From the NCBI GenBank assembly GCA_023427705.1, contig JAEZAL010000221.1:1-6651 (forward strand): 6,651 bases of DNA. Reading direction: 5' to 3'. Under the pieces are notes generated by a model that worked only from the letters and a program-made list of their open reading frames with translations, did not search any database and was not told the DNA's origin. A program made the translations under genes and the position numbers. The stretch's first letter is position 1. Each line of letters opens with the position of its first letter. Positions 1 to 5,783 of this stretch are shown piece after piece. Source of the stretch: Bacillota bacterium. GTDB taxonomy: Bacteria > Bacillota > Clostridia > Clostridiales > Clostridiaceae.

Positions 1-73
1 GTATCTATTATATTATAGCTTTTTACTCTGTTTTATCTGAATGTTGATTATTATATTTTTTTAGCTAAGGTAT

Positions 74-81
74 AAGGAGGG
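74..81 (+). promoter_or_regulatory. Ribosome binding site of the phosphotransferase gene
   Basis: AAGGAGGG lies 8 nt before the TTG codon at 90. This near-perfect Shine-Dalgarno match decides in favour of the TTG start over the in-frame ATG at 111, which has no comparable site upstream. The 73 bases before it are AT-rich, and I see no convincing -35/-10 pair in them. Confidence 0.8.
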
Positions 82-89
82 AATAAATA

Positions 90-1085
90 TTGTTAAAAGT
101 TATTGATTATATGAAGGACATCTATAATTTAGATTCATACGAAATCAAGCAAGTCTCCGGGCATGATGGAGGACGTAACTTGGTTTTTGTTTGCAGTCAG
201 AACGGAGAAAATAAGTATATTCTTCGTGTTTCGTTGCTGGGTGACAGGAAAGAAAAGGATTATCTCGCAGAAATAGAATTTGTTCATTATCTTGCACAAA
301 ACGGAGCGTCGGTTGCTGATGTTTTTCCTTCTGTTAATGGCAAGTATGTGGAGTGTGTTTCTTGTGATGGTAAAGAGAACTATATCAGTCTTTTTGCTTA
401 TGCAAAAGGAATGTTGATTTCTGACAATGGCTATCGTTATAGAGAAGGTGCACCCCTTACTGAATATTTTTATAATACAGGTAAAACCCTGGGCAAAATC
501 CATAGACTTTCGAAGTGTTTTTCTCCTACTTACCATCGCGAAAAATACTTCACCAAGTACAATATGGACTATATCAATGGTTTGATTCCTGCTAATTATA
601 CGGAACTTAAGGATGCTATTTCAGAAAGATTCGATGCGTTCCATGCGCTTCCGATGAATGAAAATAACTTTGGCCTTGTTCACTTTGACTTTAGTGACGG
701 TAATTATCATATCAATATGGAAACCGGAGAATTAACGGTATTTGATTTTGATAATTGCATGTATTGTTGGTATATGTTTGACCTTGCAAACCTTTGGACA
801 CACGGTGTAGGTTGGTATCAATTTGAAACAGATGCAGAAAAACGAATGAAATATATGGAACAGTATTTTAATACCATTCTTGAAGGATACAACAAAGAAA
901 CAGAGGTATCCGATGCTCTCTTGAAGCAGCTGCCGCTGTTCATTGACATGGTACTTATCGAAAACATTGTGGATGAGTTTGAATGTTGTTGTCGCCAAGG
1001 GGAAGAAATTGATTACAAATATATTGAAGATGCTGCAGAATGCTTAATCAAAAAGATCCCATATGCCGGGTTTGGTATCAATTAG
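90..1085 (+). CDS. APH/choline-kinase-family phosphotransferase, substrate unknown
   Basis: This 331-residue cytoplasmic protein has the aminoglycoside phosphotransferase (APH) / choline kinase fold and probably transfers phosphate from ATP to a small hydroxylated molecule. Visible motifs are a Gly-rich segment GHDGGRN (24-30) in the N-lobe, a YILRV strand (43-47) with Arg where many relatives have the ATP-binding Lys, and a likely helix-C Glu at 61-63. The catalytic loop HFDFSDGN (198-205) follows the family pattern HxDxxxxN, with D200 as predicted base and N205 as metal ligand. The metal-binding DFD is at 219-221, followed by the usual DLA (231-233). The length is normal and the frame is intact. 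The start is TTG, chosen for its strong ribosome binding site. GC is about 39 % in five sampled lines against about 28 % in three acc lines, and six of ten Arg codons are CGN, which suggests transfer or a different origin. The family includes drug-resistance, homoserine, choline and methylthioribose kinases. Nothing here identifies the substrate, and resistance should not be assumed. Confidence 0.85.
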   Translation: MLKVIDYMKDIYNLDSYEIKQVSGHDGGRNLVFVCSQNGENKYILRVSLLGDRKEKDYLAEIEFVHYLAQNGASVADVFPSVNGKYVECVSCDGKENYISLFAYAKGMLISDNGYRYREGAPLTEYFYNTGKTLGKIHRLSKCFSPTYHREKYFTKYNMDYINGLIPANYTELKDAISERFDAFHALPMNENNFGLVHFDFSDGNYHINMETGELTVFDFDNCMYCWYMFDLANLWTHGVGWYQFETDAEKRMKYMEQYFNTILEGYNKETEVSDALLKQLPLFIDMVLIENIVDEFECCCRQGEEIDYKYIEDAAECLIKKIPYAGFGIN

Positions 1086-1108
1086 TGACTGCCTTTTGAT
1101 GGCATATG
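1060..1108 (+). repeat. 8-bp inverted repeat across the end of the phosphotransferase gene
   Basis: CATATGCC (1060-1067) in the last codons of the phosphotransferase gene is matched by GGCATATG (1101-1108), 15 nt past its stop codon. The spacer is 33 nt. A shorter alternative hairpin, TGCC/GGCA, sits just downstream of the stop at 1090-1104. Neither is followed by a T-tract, so a terminator is possible but not well supported. The first repeat lies in coding sequence, so chance is a real alternative. Confidence 0.3.
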
Positions 1109-1188
1109 AAGTTAATAAATTCAATTTGCAACTTAGATTCTATTCACAATCTTCTTTAATAACTATTTGTATTATATTCAAAATTTAT

Positions 1189-1197
1189 AAGGGGGAG
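1189..1197 (+). promoter_or_regulatory. Ribosome binding site of the lipoprotein gene
   Basis: AAGGGGGAG ends 5 nt before the TTG codon at 1203 and supports that start. No other start codon nearby would leave an intact signal peptide. I found no convincing promoter in the 117-nt gap before this gene, so cotranscription with the upstream gene cannot be excluded. Confidence 0.65.
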
Positions 1198-1202
1198 AAT
1201 TT

Positions 1203-1718
1203 TTGAAGAATAAAAAATTTGCATATGTAGTTTTGTTAGTATTTTTAATTTTAACTTTTGTTTCCTGCTCCTATACCCCAAGCACTCCAATAAAATATAC
1301 TACTTACGGAGGTTCATTTTCAAAATTAGAAGCAGAAACTATTGCTGTGGATATAGAAAATAAGTCAAGTCAGGGATTTTATGCTTCACTTGATTTTAAC
1401 TTAACTGAGGGGCAAGTTGATTGGGAAATCATAAGTCCTGAAAATAAATCAGTTTTTAAAGGATATGTACTCTATGAAGATGGAAAGGTATATCGTCAAT
1501 TAACTTATCCATTAAATTATTTAAGTGGAACTCTTAACCTCAAAGAAGATGTAAAAGATGAAATTGATAAAAACGGAAATATAATACATATTCCTGACTT
1601 TGATTATCTTCAATTTGAAGTTGGTAATAAAGCTGGTATGTATAAACTTAATTTAAAACCAATAAATGCAGACGGAAGTTATGAAATAATTTGGAGTGAT
1701 AAACTACCAATCAAATAA
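1203..1718 (+). CDS. Small predicted lipoprotein, function unknown
   Basis: I do not recognise a family for this 171-residue protein. The N-terminus is a signal peptide: MKNKK (1-5), then a hydrophobic core (about 6-20), then Cys22 followed by SYTPSTP. This predicts lipidation at Cys22 and anchoring to the outer face of the membrane. The lipobox FVSC is imperfect, because Phe occupies the -3 position where Leu is usual. The mature part (about 150 residues) is polar and looks beta-rich, with alternating segments such as VDWEIISPE and FKGYVLYEDGK. It has no further Cys and no obvious catalytic motif. It ends with tandem TAA codons at 1716-1721. The start is TTG behind a good ribosome binding site. 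GC (about 32 % in one sampled line) resembles the acc genes more than the upstream gene. It faces the acc operon, so a role in fatty acid synthesis is not implied. Confidence 0.7.
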   Translation: MKNKKFAYVVLLVFLILTFVSCSYTPSTPIKYTTYGGSFSKLEAETIAVDIENKSSQGFYASLDFNLTEGQVDWEIISPENKSVFKGYVLYEDGKVYRQLTYPLNYLSGTLNLKEDVKDEIDKNGNIIHIPDFDYLQFEVGNKAGMYKLNLKPINADGSYEIIWSDKLPIK

Positions 1719-1740
1719 TAATTGGACAAGTGAATTTAAT

Positions 1741-1770
1741 TTGACAATATTAAACTATTACACATAGTGT
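1741..1770 (+). promoter_or_regulatory. Weak promoter-like sequence facing accA
   Basis: A consensus -35 hexamer TTGACA (1741-1746) is followed after 18 nt by TAGTGT (1765-1770), which matches only the three most conserved -10 positions. If active, transcription would start near 1777, at the first bases of the large inverted repeat, and run antisense into the 3' end of accA. The -10 is poor and the region is AT-rich, so this is tentative. Confidence 0.2.
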
Positions 1771-1775
1771 TATCA

Positions 1776-1838
1776 TGAAAGATATTGTATTGCTGTGACT
1801 TGGAGCCTGCGACGGAACAAGCAATATAATATCTTTCA
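1776..1838. repeat. 63-bp inverted repeat (19-bp arms, GC-rich loop) between convergent genes
   Basis: The arms at 1776-1794 and 1820-1838 are complementary over 19 bp with a single G-T pair. The 25-nt loop (1795-1819) is 15/25 G+C in otherwise AT-rich DNA. The element begins 5 nt past the accA stop codon and 55 nt past the second stop of the lipoprotein gene, so an RNA from either side would carry the same hairpin. Its position suggests a bidirectional terminator or an mRNA 3'-end stabiliser. No T-tract follows on either strand, so it is not a canonical intrinsic terminator. A palindromic dispersed repeat or small non-autonomous element is an alternative. Folding looks certain, but function is inferred. 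Confidence 0.7.
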
Positions 1839-1843
1839 CGAAT

Positions 1844-2635
1844 TTACTTAAATTTTCTAAACCTTTGATATCTTTCTTCTAAAAGTATATCCTTGGGTTT
1901 CTTAAGTAAAATTTTAAATTCTTTAATTAATTCATCTTTTATAGAATTTGCAACTAAATCAAAATTTTTATGAGCTCCACCATTTGGTTCTTTTATTATT
2001 TTTTCAATTACTCCTCTTTCTAATAACTCATAGGAGGTAATCCCCATATCTTCTGCAACTTCCTTTGATTTTGATGGATCTTTTAATAATATTGATGCAA
2101 ACCCTTCTGGTGATAATATGGAATAAACTGAATTCTCAAGCATCCATACTCTATCCCCACAAGCTAATGCAATAGCTCCACCACTTCCACCTTCTCCAAT
2201 TATTATAGAAATTATAGGTACAGAAATTTGTGATATCTCCATTAAATTTCTAGCAATTGCTTCTCCTTGACCTCTTTCTTCTGCTTCTATTCCACAATAT
2301 GCTCCAGAGGTATTTATAAAGCATACAATTGGTCTATTAAATTTTTCAGCTTGCTTCATTAATCTTAATGCTTTTCTATATCCTTCTGGATAAGCTGAAC
2401 CAAAATTTCTCTCCATATTTTCCTTTAAATCTTTACCTTTTTGAATACCTATTATAGTTGTAGGCCTACCATTTAAAAGCCCTATTCCTCCGACTATTGA
2501 CTTATCATCTCTAAATATTCTATCCCCATGTAATTCAAAAAAGTTAGTAAATATCTTACCTATATAATCTAGTGTAGTTGGCCTTTCTATCATCCTTGCA
2601 ATTAATAATCTGTCATATGCCTTAATATCTTTCAC
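1844..2635 (-). CDS. accA: Acetyl-CoA carboxylase carboxyltransferase, alpha subunit
   Basis: AccA pairs with AccD to form the cytoplasmic carboxyltransferase that moves CO2 from biotin on AccB to acetyl-CoA, giving malonyl-CoA, the committed step of fatty acid synthesis. The 263-residue protein shows the crotonase-like fold with family motifs: RPTTLDYI (18-25), ELHGDR (34-39), NTSGAYCGIEAEERGQ (108-123), the glycine-rich oxyanion region GEGGSGGA (147-154) and SILSPEG (172-178). It lacks the helical N-terminal extension of roughly 50 residues found in the 319-residue E. coli protein, so it is a compact form rather than a broken gene. The start is GTG, 2 nt after the accD stop, with the very strong site AAAGGAGGTG (2641-2650) inside the end of accD. 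This arrangement implies translational coupling, which fits the need for equal AccA and AccD. It is the last gene of the operon visible here, and a large inverted repeat follows its stop. Confidence 0.97.
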   Translation of the reverse strand: MKDIKAYDRLLIARMIERPTTLDYIGKIFTNFFELHGDRIFRDDKSIVGGIGLLNGRPTTIIGIQKGKDLKENMERNFGSAYPEGYRKALRLMKQAEKFNRPIVCFINTSGAYCGIEAEERGQGEAIARNLMEISQISVPIISIIIGEGGSGGAIALACGDRVWMLENSVYSILSPEGFASILLKDPSKSKEVAEDMGITSYELLERGVIEKIIKEPNGGAHKNFDLVANSIKDELIKEFKILLKKPKDILLEERYQRFRKFK

Positions 2636-2637
2636 AA

Positions 2638-3495
2638 CTACACCTCCTTTACAATATGAACATTTAAAAGATAGGAAAGAGCTACCTTTAAATTCTCTCT
2701 TTTTATAATTTTATCTATATATCCATGTTCTAATAGAAATTCTGCGCTTTGAAAATCTTCAGGTAATTTTTCTTTTATAGTTCCTTCTATTACTCTTCTC
2801 CCTGCAAATCCAATTAACGCTTTTGGCTCTGCTAATATTATATCACCAAGCATTGCAAAACTTGCTGTTACACCTCCAGTTGTTGGATCTGTTAAAACAG
2901 TTATATAAAGCAATCCTGCTTTACTATGTCTTGATAATGCACTGCTTATCTTTGCCATTTGCATAAGAGATAATATCCCTTCCTGCATTCTTGCTCCACC
3001 TGAAGCTGTAAATATAATAATAGGTAATTTTCTTTTTGTAGCTTCTTCTACTGCAATTGTGATTTTTTCTCCTACTACAGTTCCCATACTTCCCATTAAA
3101 AAGTTCGAATCCATAATAGCAATAATTGCCTTATTCCCACCAATTTCACATCCACCTGTAACAATTGCTTCATTTGTACCACTTTTTTCTTCATTTGTTT
3201 TCAATTTTTCTTCATAGTTTGGAAAGTTCATTGGATTCTTTGACTTTAGATATTTATTAAATTCCTTAAAGGTTCCTTTATCACAAATCTGTTTAATTCT
3301 TTCATAACTACCAAGTCTAAAATAGTAATTACAATTAGTGCAGACATTATAATTATCCTCTAAAGATTTTTTGTATAAAATTTTGCCACAATTGCTACAT
3401 TTTATCCAAGTTCCATCTGGTACTACTGGTATATCCTTTTCCTCTATATTAGTTATGTTTATAACTCCATATTGTCTTTTCTTAAAAATCCCCAT
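2638..3495 (-). CDS. accD: Acetyl-CoA carboxylase carboxyltransferase, beta subunit
   Basis: AccD is the zinc-ribbon partner of AccA in the alpha2-beta2 carboxyltransferase. In this 285-residue protein the N-terminal C4 zinc ribbon is intact, with Cys33, Cys36, Cys52 and Cys55 spaced CxxC-15-CxxC. The carboxyltransferase domain follows with the typical TASGGARMQEG (163-173), TDPTTGGVTASFA (202-214), GFAGRRVIEGT (229-239) and PEDFQSAEFLLEHG (245-258). The length is normal for the family. The start is ATG, 13 nt after the accC stop, with a modest GGTGAA site (3501-3506). The ribbon is known in E. coli to bind nucleic acid, including its own mRNA. Whether that holds here cannot be seen. The order accC-accD-accA puts all catalytic subunits on one message. 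Confidence 0.97.
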   Translation of the reverse strand: MGIFKKRQYGVINITNIEEKDIPVVPDGTWIKCSNCGKILYKKSLEDNYNVCTNCNYYFRLGSYERIKQICDKGTFKEFNKYLKSKNPMNFPNYEEKLKTNEEKSGTNEAIVTGGCEIGGNKAIIAIMDSNFLMGSMGTVVGEKITIAVEEATKRKLPIIIFTASGGARMQEGILSLMQMAKISSALSRHSKAGLLYITVLTDPTTGGVTASFAMLGDIILAEPKALIGFAGRRVIEGTIKEKLPEDFQSAEFLLEHGYIDKIIKRENLKVALSYLLNVHIVKEV

Positions 3496-3508
3496 ACTTT
3501 TTCACCAA

Positions 3509-4852
3509 CTATATTTTGTATTCTTTGCTTATGAAACTAGTATCATAGTCTCCTAAACGAAATTTTGTATTGTTTAAAATATCTATCTGAAATTCAATAT
3601 TGTTGTCAATTCCTTCAATTACAAACTCATCTAATGCTCTTAGCATCTTATTAATAGCTTCATCTCTATTTCTTCCATATGCTATTAATTTTGCTATCAT
3701 AGAATCGTAAGTTGGAGGTATAGTATATCCTGTAAACACAGCTGTATCTACTCTTATCCCATTACCACCTGGTAAATTTAAAAACTCAATCTTTCCTGGC
3801 GAAGGAATAAATCCCTTGCTAGGATTTTCAGCATTTATTCTGCATTCAATTGCATGCCCTTTAATTTTAATATCATCTTGAGAAAAACTTAATCTTTCTC
3901 CATTAGCTATATTTATTTGTTCCTTTACTATATCTATAGATGTAATCATCTCTGTTATAGGGTGTTCTACTTGAATTCTAGTATTCATTTCCATAAAATA
4001 AAAATTTCCATGCCTATCTACTAAAAATTCTATAGTTCCTGCATTTACATAATTTACTGCTCTTGCTGCATCAATAGCTGCTTTCCCCATTTTCTCTCTA
4101 AGTTTATCACTTAAAATTGTGGATGGAGCCTCCTCCAATACTTTTTGATTTCTTCTTTGAACAGTACAGTCTCTTTCCCCTAAGTGAATTATATTGCCAT
4201 GTTCATCTCCTAAAATTTGAAATTCAATATGCCTAGGATTCTCTATAAACTTTTCGATATAAATTGTATCATCATCAAAATTCACCTTTGCTTCAGTTTT
4301 AGCCGTAAAATAAGCATTTTCTATATCATCTTTACAATGAACTATCCTTATCCCTTTACCGCCTCCCCCTAAAGCTGCTTTTATCATAATAGGATATCCT
4401 ATTTCTTCTGCTTCTGAATATGCATGTTCTAAACTTTCTACTATTCCGTCGCTTCCTGGAATTATAGGTACATCTGCTTTCTTCATAATTTCTCTTGCTC
4501 TAGACTTATCCCCCATAATTCCAATAGTCTTGCTATTAGGTCCGATAAATTTAATGTTACATTCTTCACAAATAGCAGCAAACTCAGCATTTTCAGATAA
4601 AAATCCAAACCCTGGATGAATTGCATTACATTTAGTAATTACTGCTGCACTTATAATGTTACTTACATTTAAATATGAGTCCTTAGATTTAGGTTTTCCA
4701 ACACAGATAGCTTCATCTGCTAACTGTGTATGCATAGCATCTTTATCAGCTTCTGAGTAAATAGCTACAGTTTCTATTCCAAGTTCTTTACAAGCTCTTA
4801 TTATTCTTACTGCTATTTCTCCTCTATTAGCTATTAGTACCTTTCTAATCAT
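3509..4852 (-). CDS. accC: Acetyl-CoA carboxylase, biotin carboxylase subunit
   Basis: AccC uses ATP and bicarbonate to carboxylate the biotin on AccB. The 447-residue protein has the three biotin carboxylase regions in order: N-terminal domain with IANRGEIAVRIIRA (7-20), ATP-grasp domain, and C-terminal domain. Expected active-site residues are present: Lys116, Lys158, the mobile loop GGGGKG (162-167), His208, Glu275, Glu288, Asn290, Arg292, the QVEH segment (294-297) and Arg338. HPGFGFLSEN (79-88) has Phe82 where most family members, E. coli included, have Tyr, a conservative change. The length is close to the 449 residues of E. coli AccC. The start is ATG with GAGGTG (4858-4863) 5 nt upstream and 15 nt after the fabZ stop. 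Pyruvate carboxylase and propionyl-CoA carboxylase have related domains, but the stand-alone length and the neighbours accB, accD and accA settle the assignment. Confidence 0.97.
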   Translation of the reverse strand: MIRKVLIANRGEIAVRIIRACKELGIETVAIYSEADKDAMHTQLADEAICVGKPKSKDSYLNVSNIISAAVITKCNAIHPGFGFLSENAEFAAICEECNIKFIGPNSKTIGIMGDKSRAREIMKKADVPIIPGSDGIVESLEHAYSEAEEIGYPIMIKAALGGGGKGIRIVHCKDDIENAYFTAKTEAKVNFDDDTIYIEKFIENPRHIEFQILGDEHGNIIHLGERDCTVQRRNQKVLEEAPSTILSDKLREKMGKAAIDAARAVNYVNAGTIEFLVDRHGNFYFMEMNTRIQVEHPITEMITSIDIVKEQINIANGERLSFSQDDIKIKGHAIECRINAENPSKGFIPSPGKIEFLNLPGGNGIRVDTAVFTGYTIPPTYDSMIAKLIAYGRNRDEAINKMLRALDEFVIEGIDNNIEFQIDILNNTKFRLGDYDTSFISKEYKI

Positions 4853-4867
4853 AAAAACACCTCATTA

Positions 4868-5293
4868 TTAACCAACCATAAAGGTTAGTTCTGCCTCACA
4901 TACCTTTTTTCCGTCTACATAAGCAATTCCCTTGCCTATCCCAGCTGAACCTCTAATTCTAGTTAGTTCAACTTCTAATTTTAATGTATCTCCAGGTATT
5001 ACTTTTCTTCTGAATTTAGCATTATTTATTCCTCCAAAATAAGCTATTTTCCCTATAAATTCTTCTCGTTTAAGTAAAGCTACTGCTCCAGTTTGAGCTA
5101 AAGCTTCAATAATTAAAACACCTGGCATTACAGGCTCTATTGGGAAATGTCCTTGAAAAAAATATTCATTTATAGTTACATTTTTTATAGCAATTATTTT
5201 ATTGTCTTCTAAGTGTTCAACTTTATCTATTAATAAAAATGGATATCTATGTGGTATTATTTCCATTATTTCTTTTATATCCAAACTTTTCAC
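4868..5293 (-). CDS. fabZ: 3-hydroxyacyl-ACP dehydratase FabZ
   Basis: FabZ removes water from (3R)-hydroxyacyl-ACP to give trans-2-enoyl-ACP in each elongation cycle. The protein is a short single hot-dog domain (141 residues from the first start, 138 from the second) of normal family length. Markers are IIPHRYPFLLIDKV (12-25), the catalytic His49 in FQGHFP, VMPGVLIIEALAQ (55-67) with catalytic Glu63, and FGG (87-89). There is no FabA-type extension, so isomerase activity is not suggested. The start is uncertain. GTG at 5293 abuts the accB stop with no spacing and only a poor ribosome binding site upstream. TTG at 5284, three codons later, lies 6 nt after AGGTG (5291-5295) and gives MDIKEI, which fits familiar clostridial FabZ N-termini better. 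It sits inside the acc genes, as is common in clostridia. Confidence 0.96.
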   Translation of the reverse strand: MKSLDIKEIMEIIPHRYPFLLIDKVEHLEDNKIIAIKNVTINEYFFQGHFPIEPVMPGVLIIEALAQTGAVALLKREEFIGKIAYFGGINNAKFRRKVIPGDTLKLEVELTRIRGSAGIGKGIAYVDGKKVCEAELTFMVG

Positions 5294-5295
5294 CT
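5291..5295 (-). promoter_or_regulatory. Shine-Dalgarno site that overlaps the first possible fabZ start
   Basis: AGGTG on the minus strand contains the GTG that could start fabZ and also sits 6 nt before the in-frame TTG at 5284. It therefore serves well as a ribosome binding site for the TTG but cannot serve the GTG it contains. It also overlaps the accB stop codon (5294-5296), so ribosomes ending accB would be in place to start fabZ. Confidence 0.55.
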
Positions 5296-5782
5296 ACTTT
5301 ATTTTAAATAATTCCATTCCAAACTCTATAATATCTTCATCATTTCTTAAAACTTCAACTACCTCACCATCAAATTCGGAAGTTATTTCATTCATTATTT
5401 TCATAGCCTCTACTATGCAGAGAACATCACCTTTTTTAACATGATCTCCTTTTTTAACATAAGCATTTCCACCAGGTGTTCCAGAAGAATAATAAGTTCC
5501 AACTAATGGCGATTTAACTATATTATAATAAGCTTCTATAACTGACGGATTGTCTTCATTACTGTTTAGTTTTTCATTATTAACTGAATTTCTATTTATT
5601 TTTGATGTCATGCTTTCTGTTTGAAATTTATTTATTAAGTTATTATCTTCTATATTACTTTTTAAACTTTCTTCATTTTTACTTAGTTTTAATTTAAAAC
5701 CCTTATCTTCTAATTCAAATACTCTAAGAGATGAGCAATCTACTGATTTTATTAATTCCTTAATTTGTTCATAAGTTAACAT
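5294..5782 (-). CDS. accB: Biotin carboxyl carrier protein of acetyl-CoA carboxylase
   Basis: AccB (BCCP) carries the biotin that shuttles between AccC and the AccA-AccD carboxyltransferase. The 162-residue protein has a short N-terminal region (1-35: MLTYEQIKELIK and on), a flexible linker (about 36-82) and a C-terminal biotinyl domain (about 85-162). The biotinylation site is Lys128 in VEAMKIMNEI (124-133), and the domain starts with SPLVGTYY (91-98). The thumb-like insertion found in acetyl-CoA carboxylase carriers is present (SSGTPGGNAYV, 99-109). The linker is rich in Asn, Ser, Glu and Lys, where E. coli BCCP has Pro and Ala. The start is ATG with a strong GGAGAGGAGAG site (5787-5797) formed by the last codons of fabF, only 1 nt after the fabF stop. 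It needs a biotin protein ligase encoded elsewhere. Confidence 0.96.
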   Translation of the reverse strand: MLTYEQIKELIKSVDCSSLRVFELEDKGFKLKLSKNEESLKSNIEDNNLINKFQTESMTSKINRNSVNNEKLNSNEDNPSVIEAYYNIVKSPLVGTYYSSGTPGGNAYVKKGDHVKKGDVLCIVEAMKIMNEITSEFDGEVVEVLRNDEDIIEFGMELFKIK

Positions 5783-5783
5783 A

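Noticed and set aside
135..536. Minus-strand open frame of 133 codons inside the phosphotransferase gene
   Set aside because: The opposite frame has clear kinase motifs and a strong ribosome binding site. This translation has no recognisable domain.
732..998. Minus-strand open frame of 88 codons inside the phosphotransferase gene
   Set aside because: It lies opposite the conserved DFD and DLA region and has no domain of its own. It is a shadow of the real gene.
1775..1798. Seven-codon ORF (ATG to TGA) formed by the left arm of the inverted repeat
   Set aside because: There is no ribosome binding site and the peptide is very short. The ATG context is explained by the palindrome.
1776..1838. 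Integron attC-like site
   Set aside because: The size and hairpin shape are superficially similar, but there is no integrase or cassette array in view and the arms lack the spaced core motifs of attC sites.
3371..3556. Plus-strand open frame opposite accD and accC
   Set aside because: It is antisense to the AccD zinc ribbon, has hydrophobic low-complexity content and no supporting start signal.
5202..5444. Plus-strand open frame opposite fabZ and accB
   Set aside because: The Ser/Ile-rich translation is typical of antisense AT-rich coding DNA. Both opposite genes are well established.
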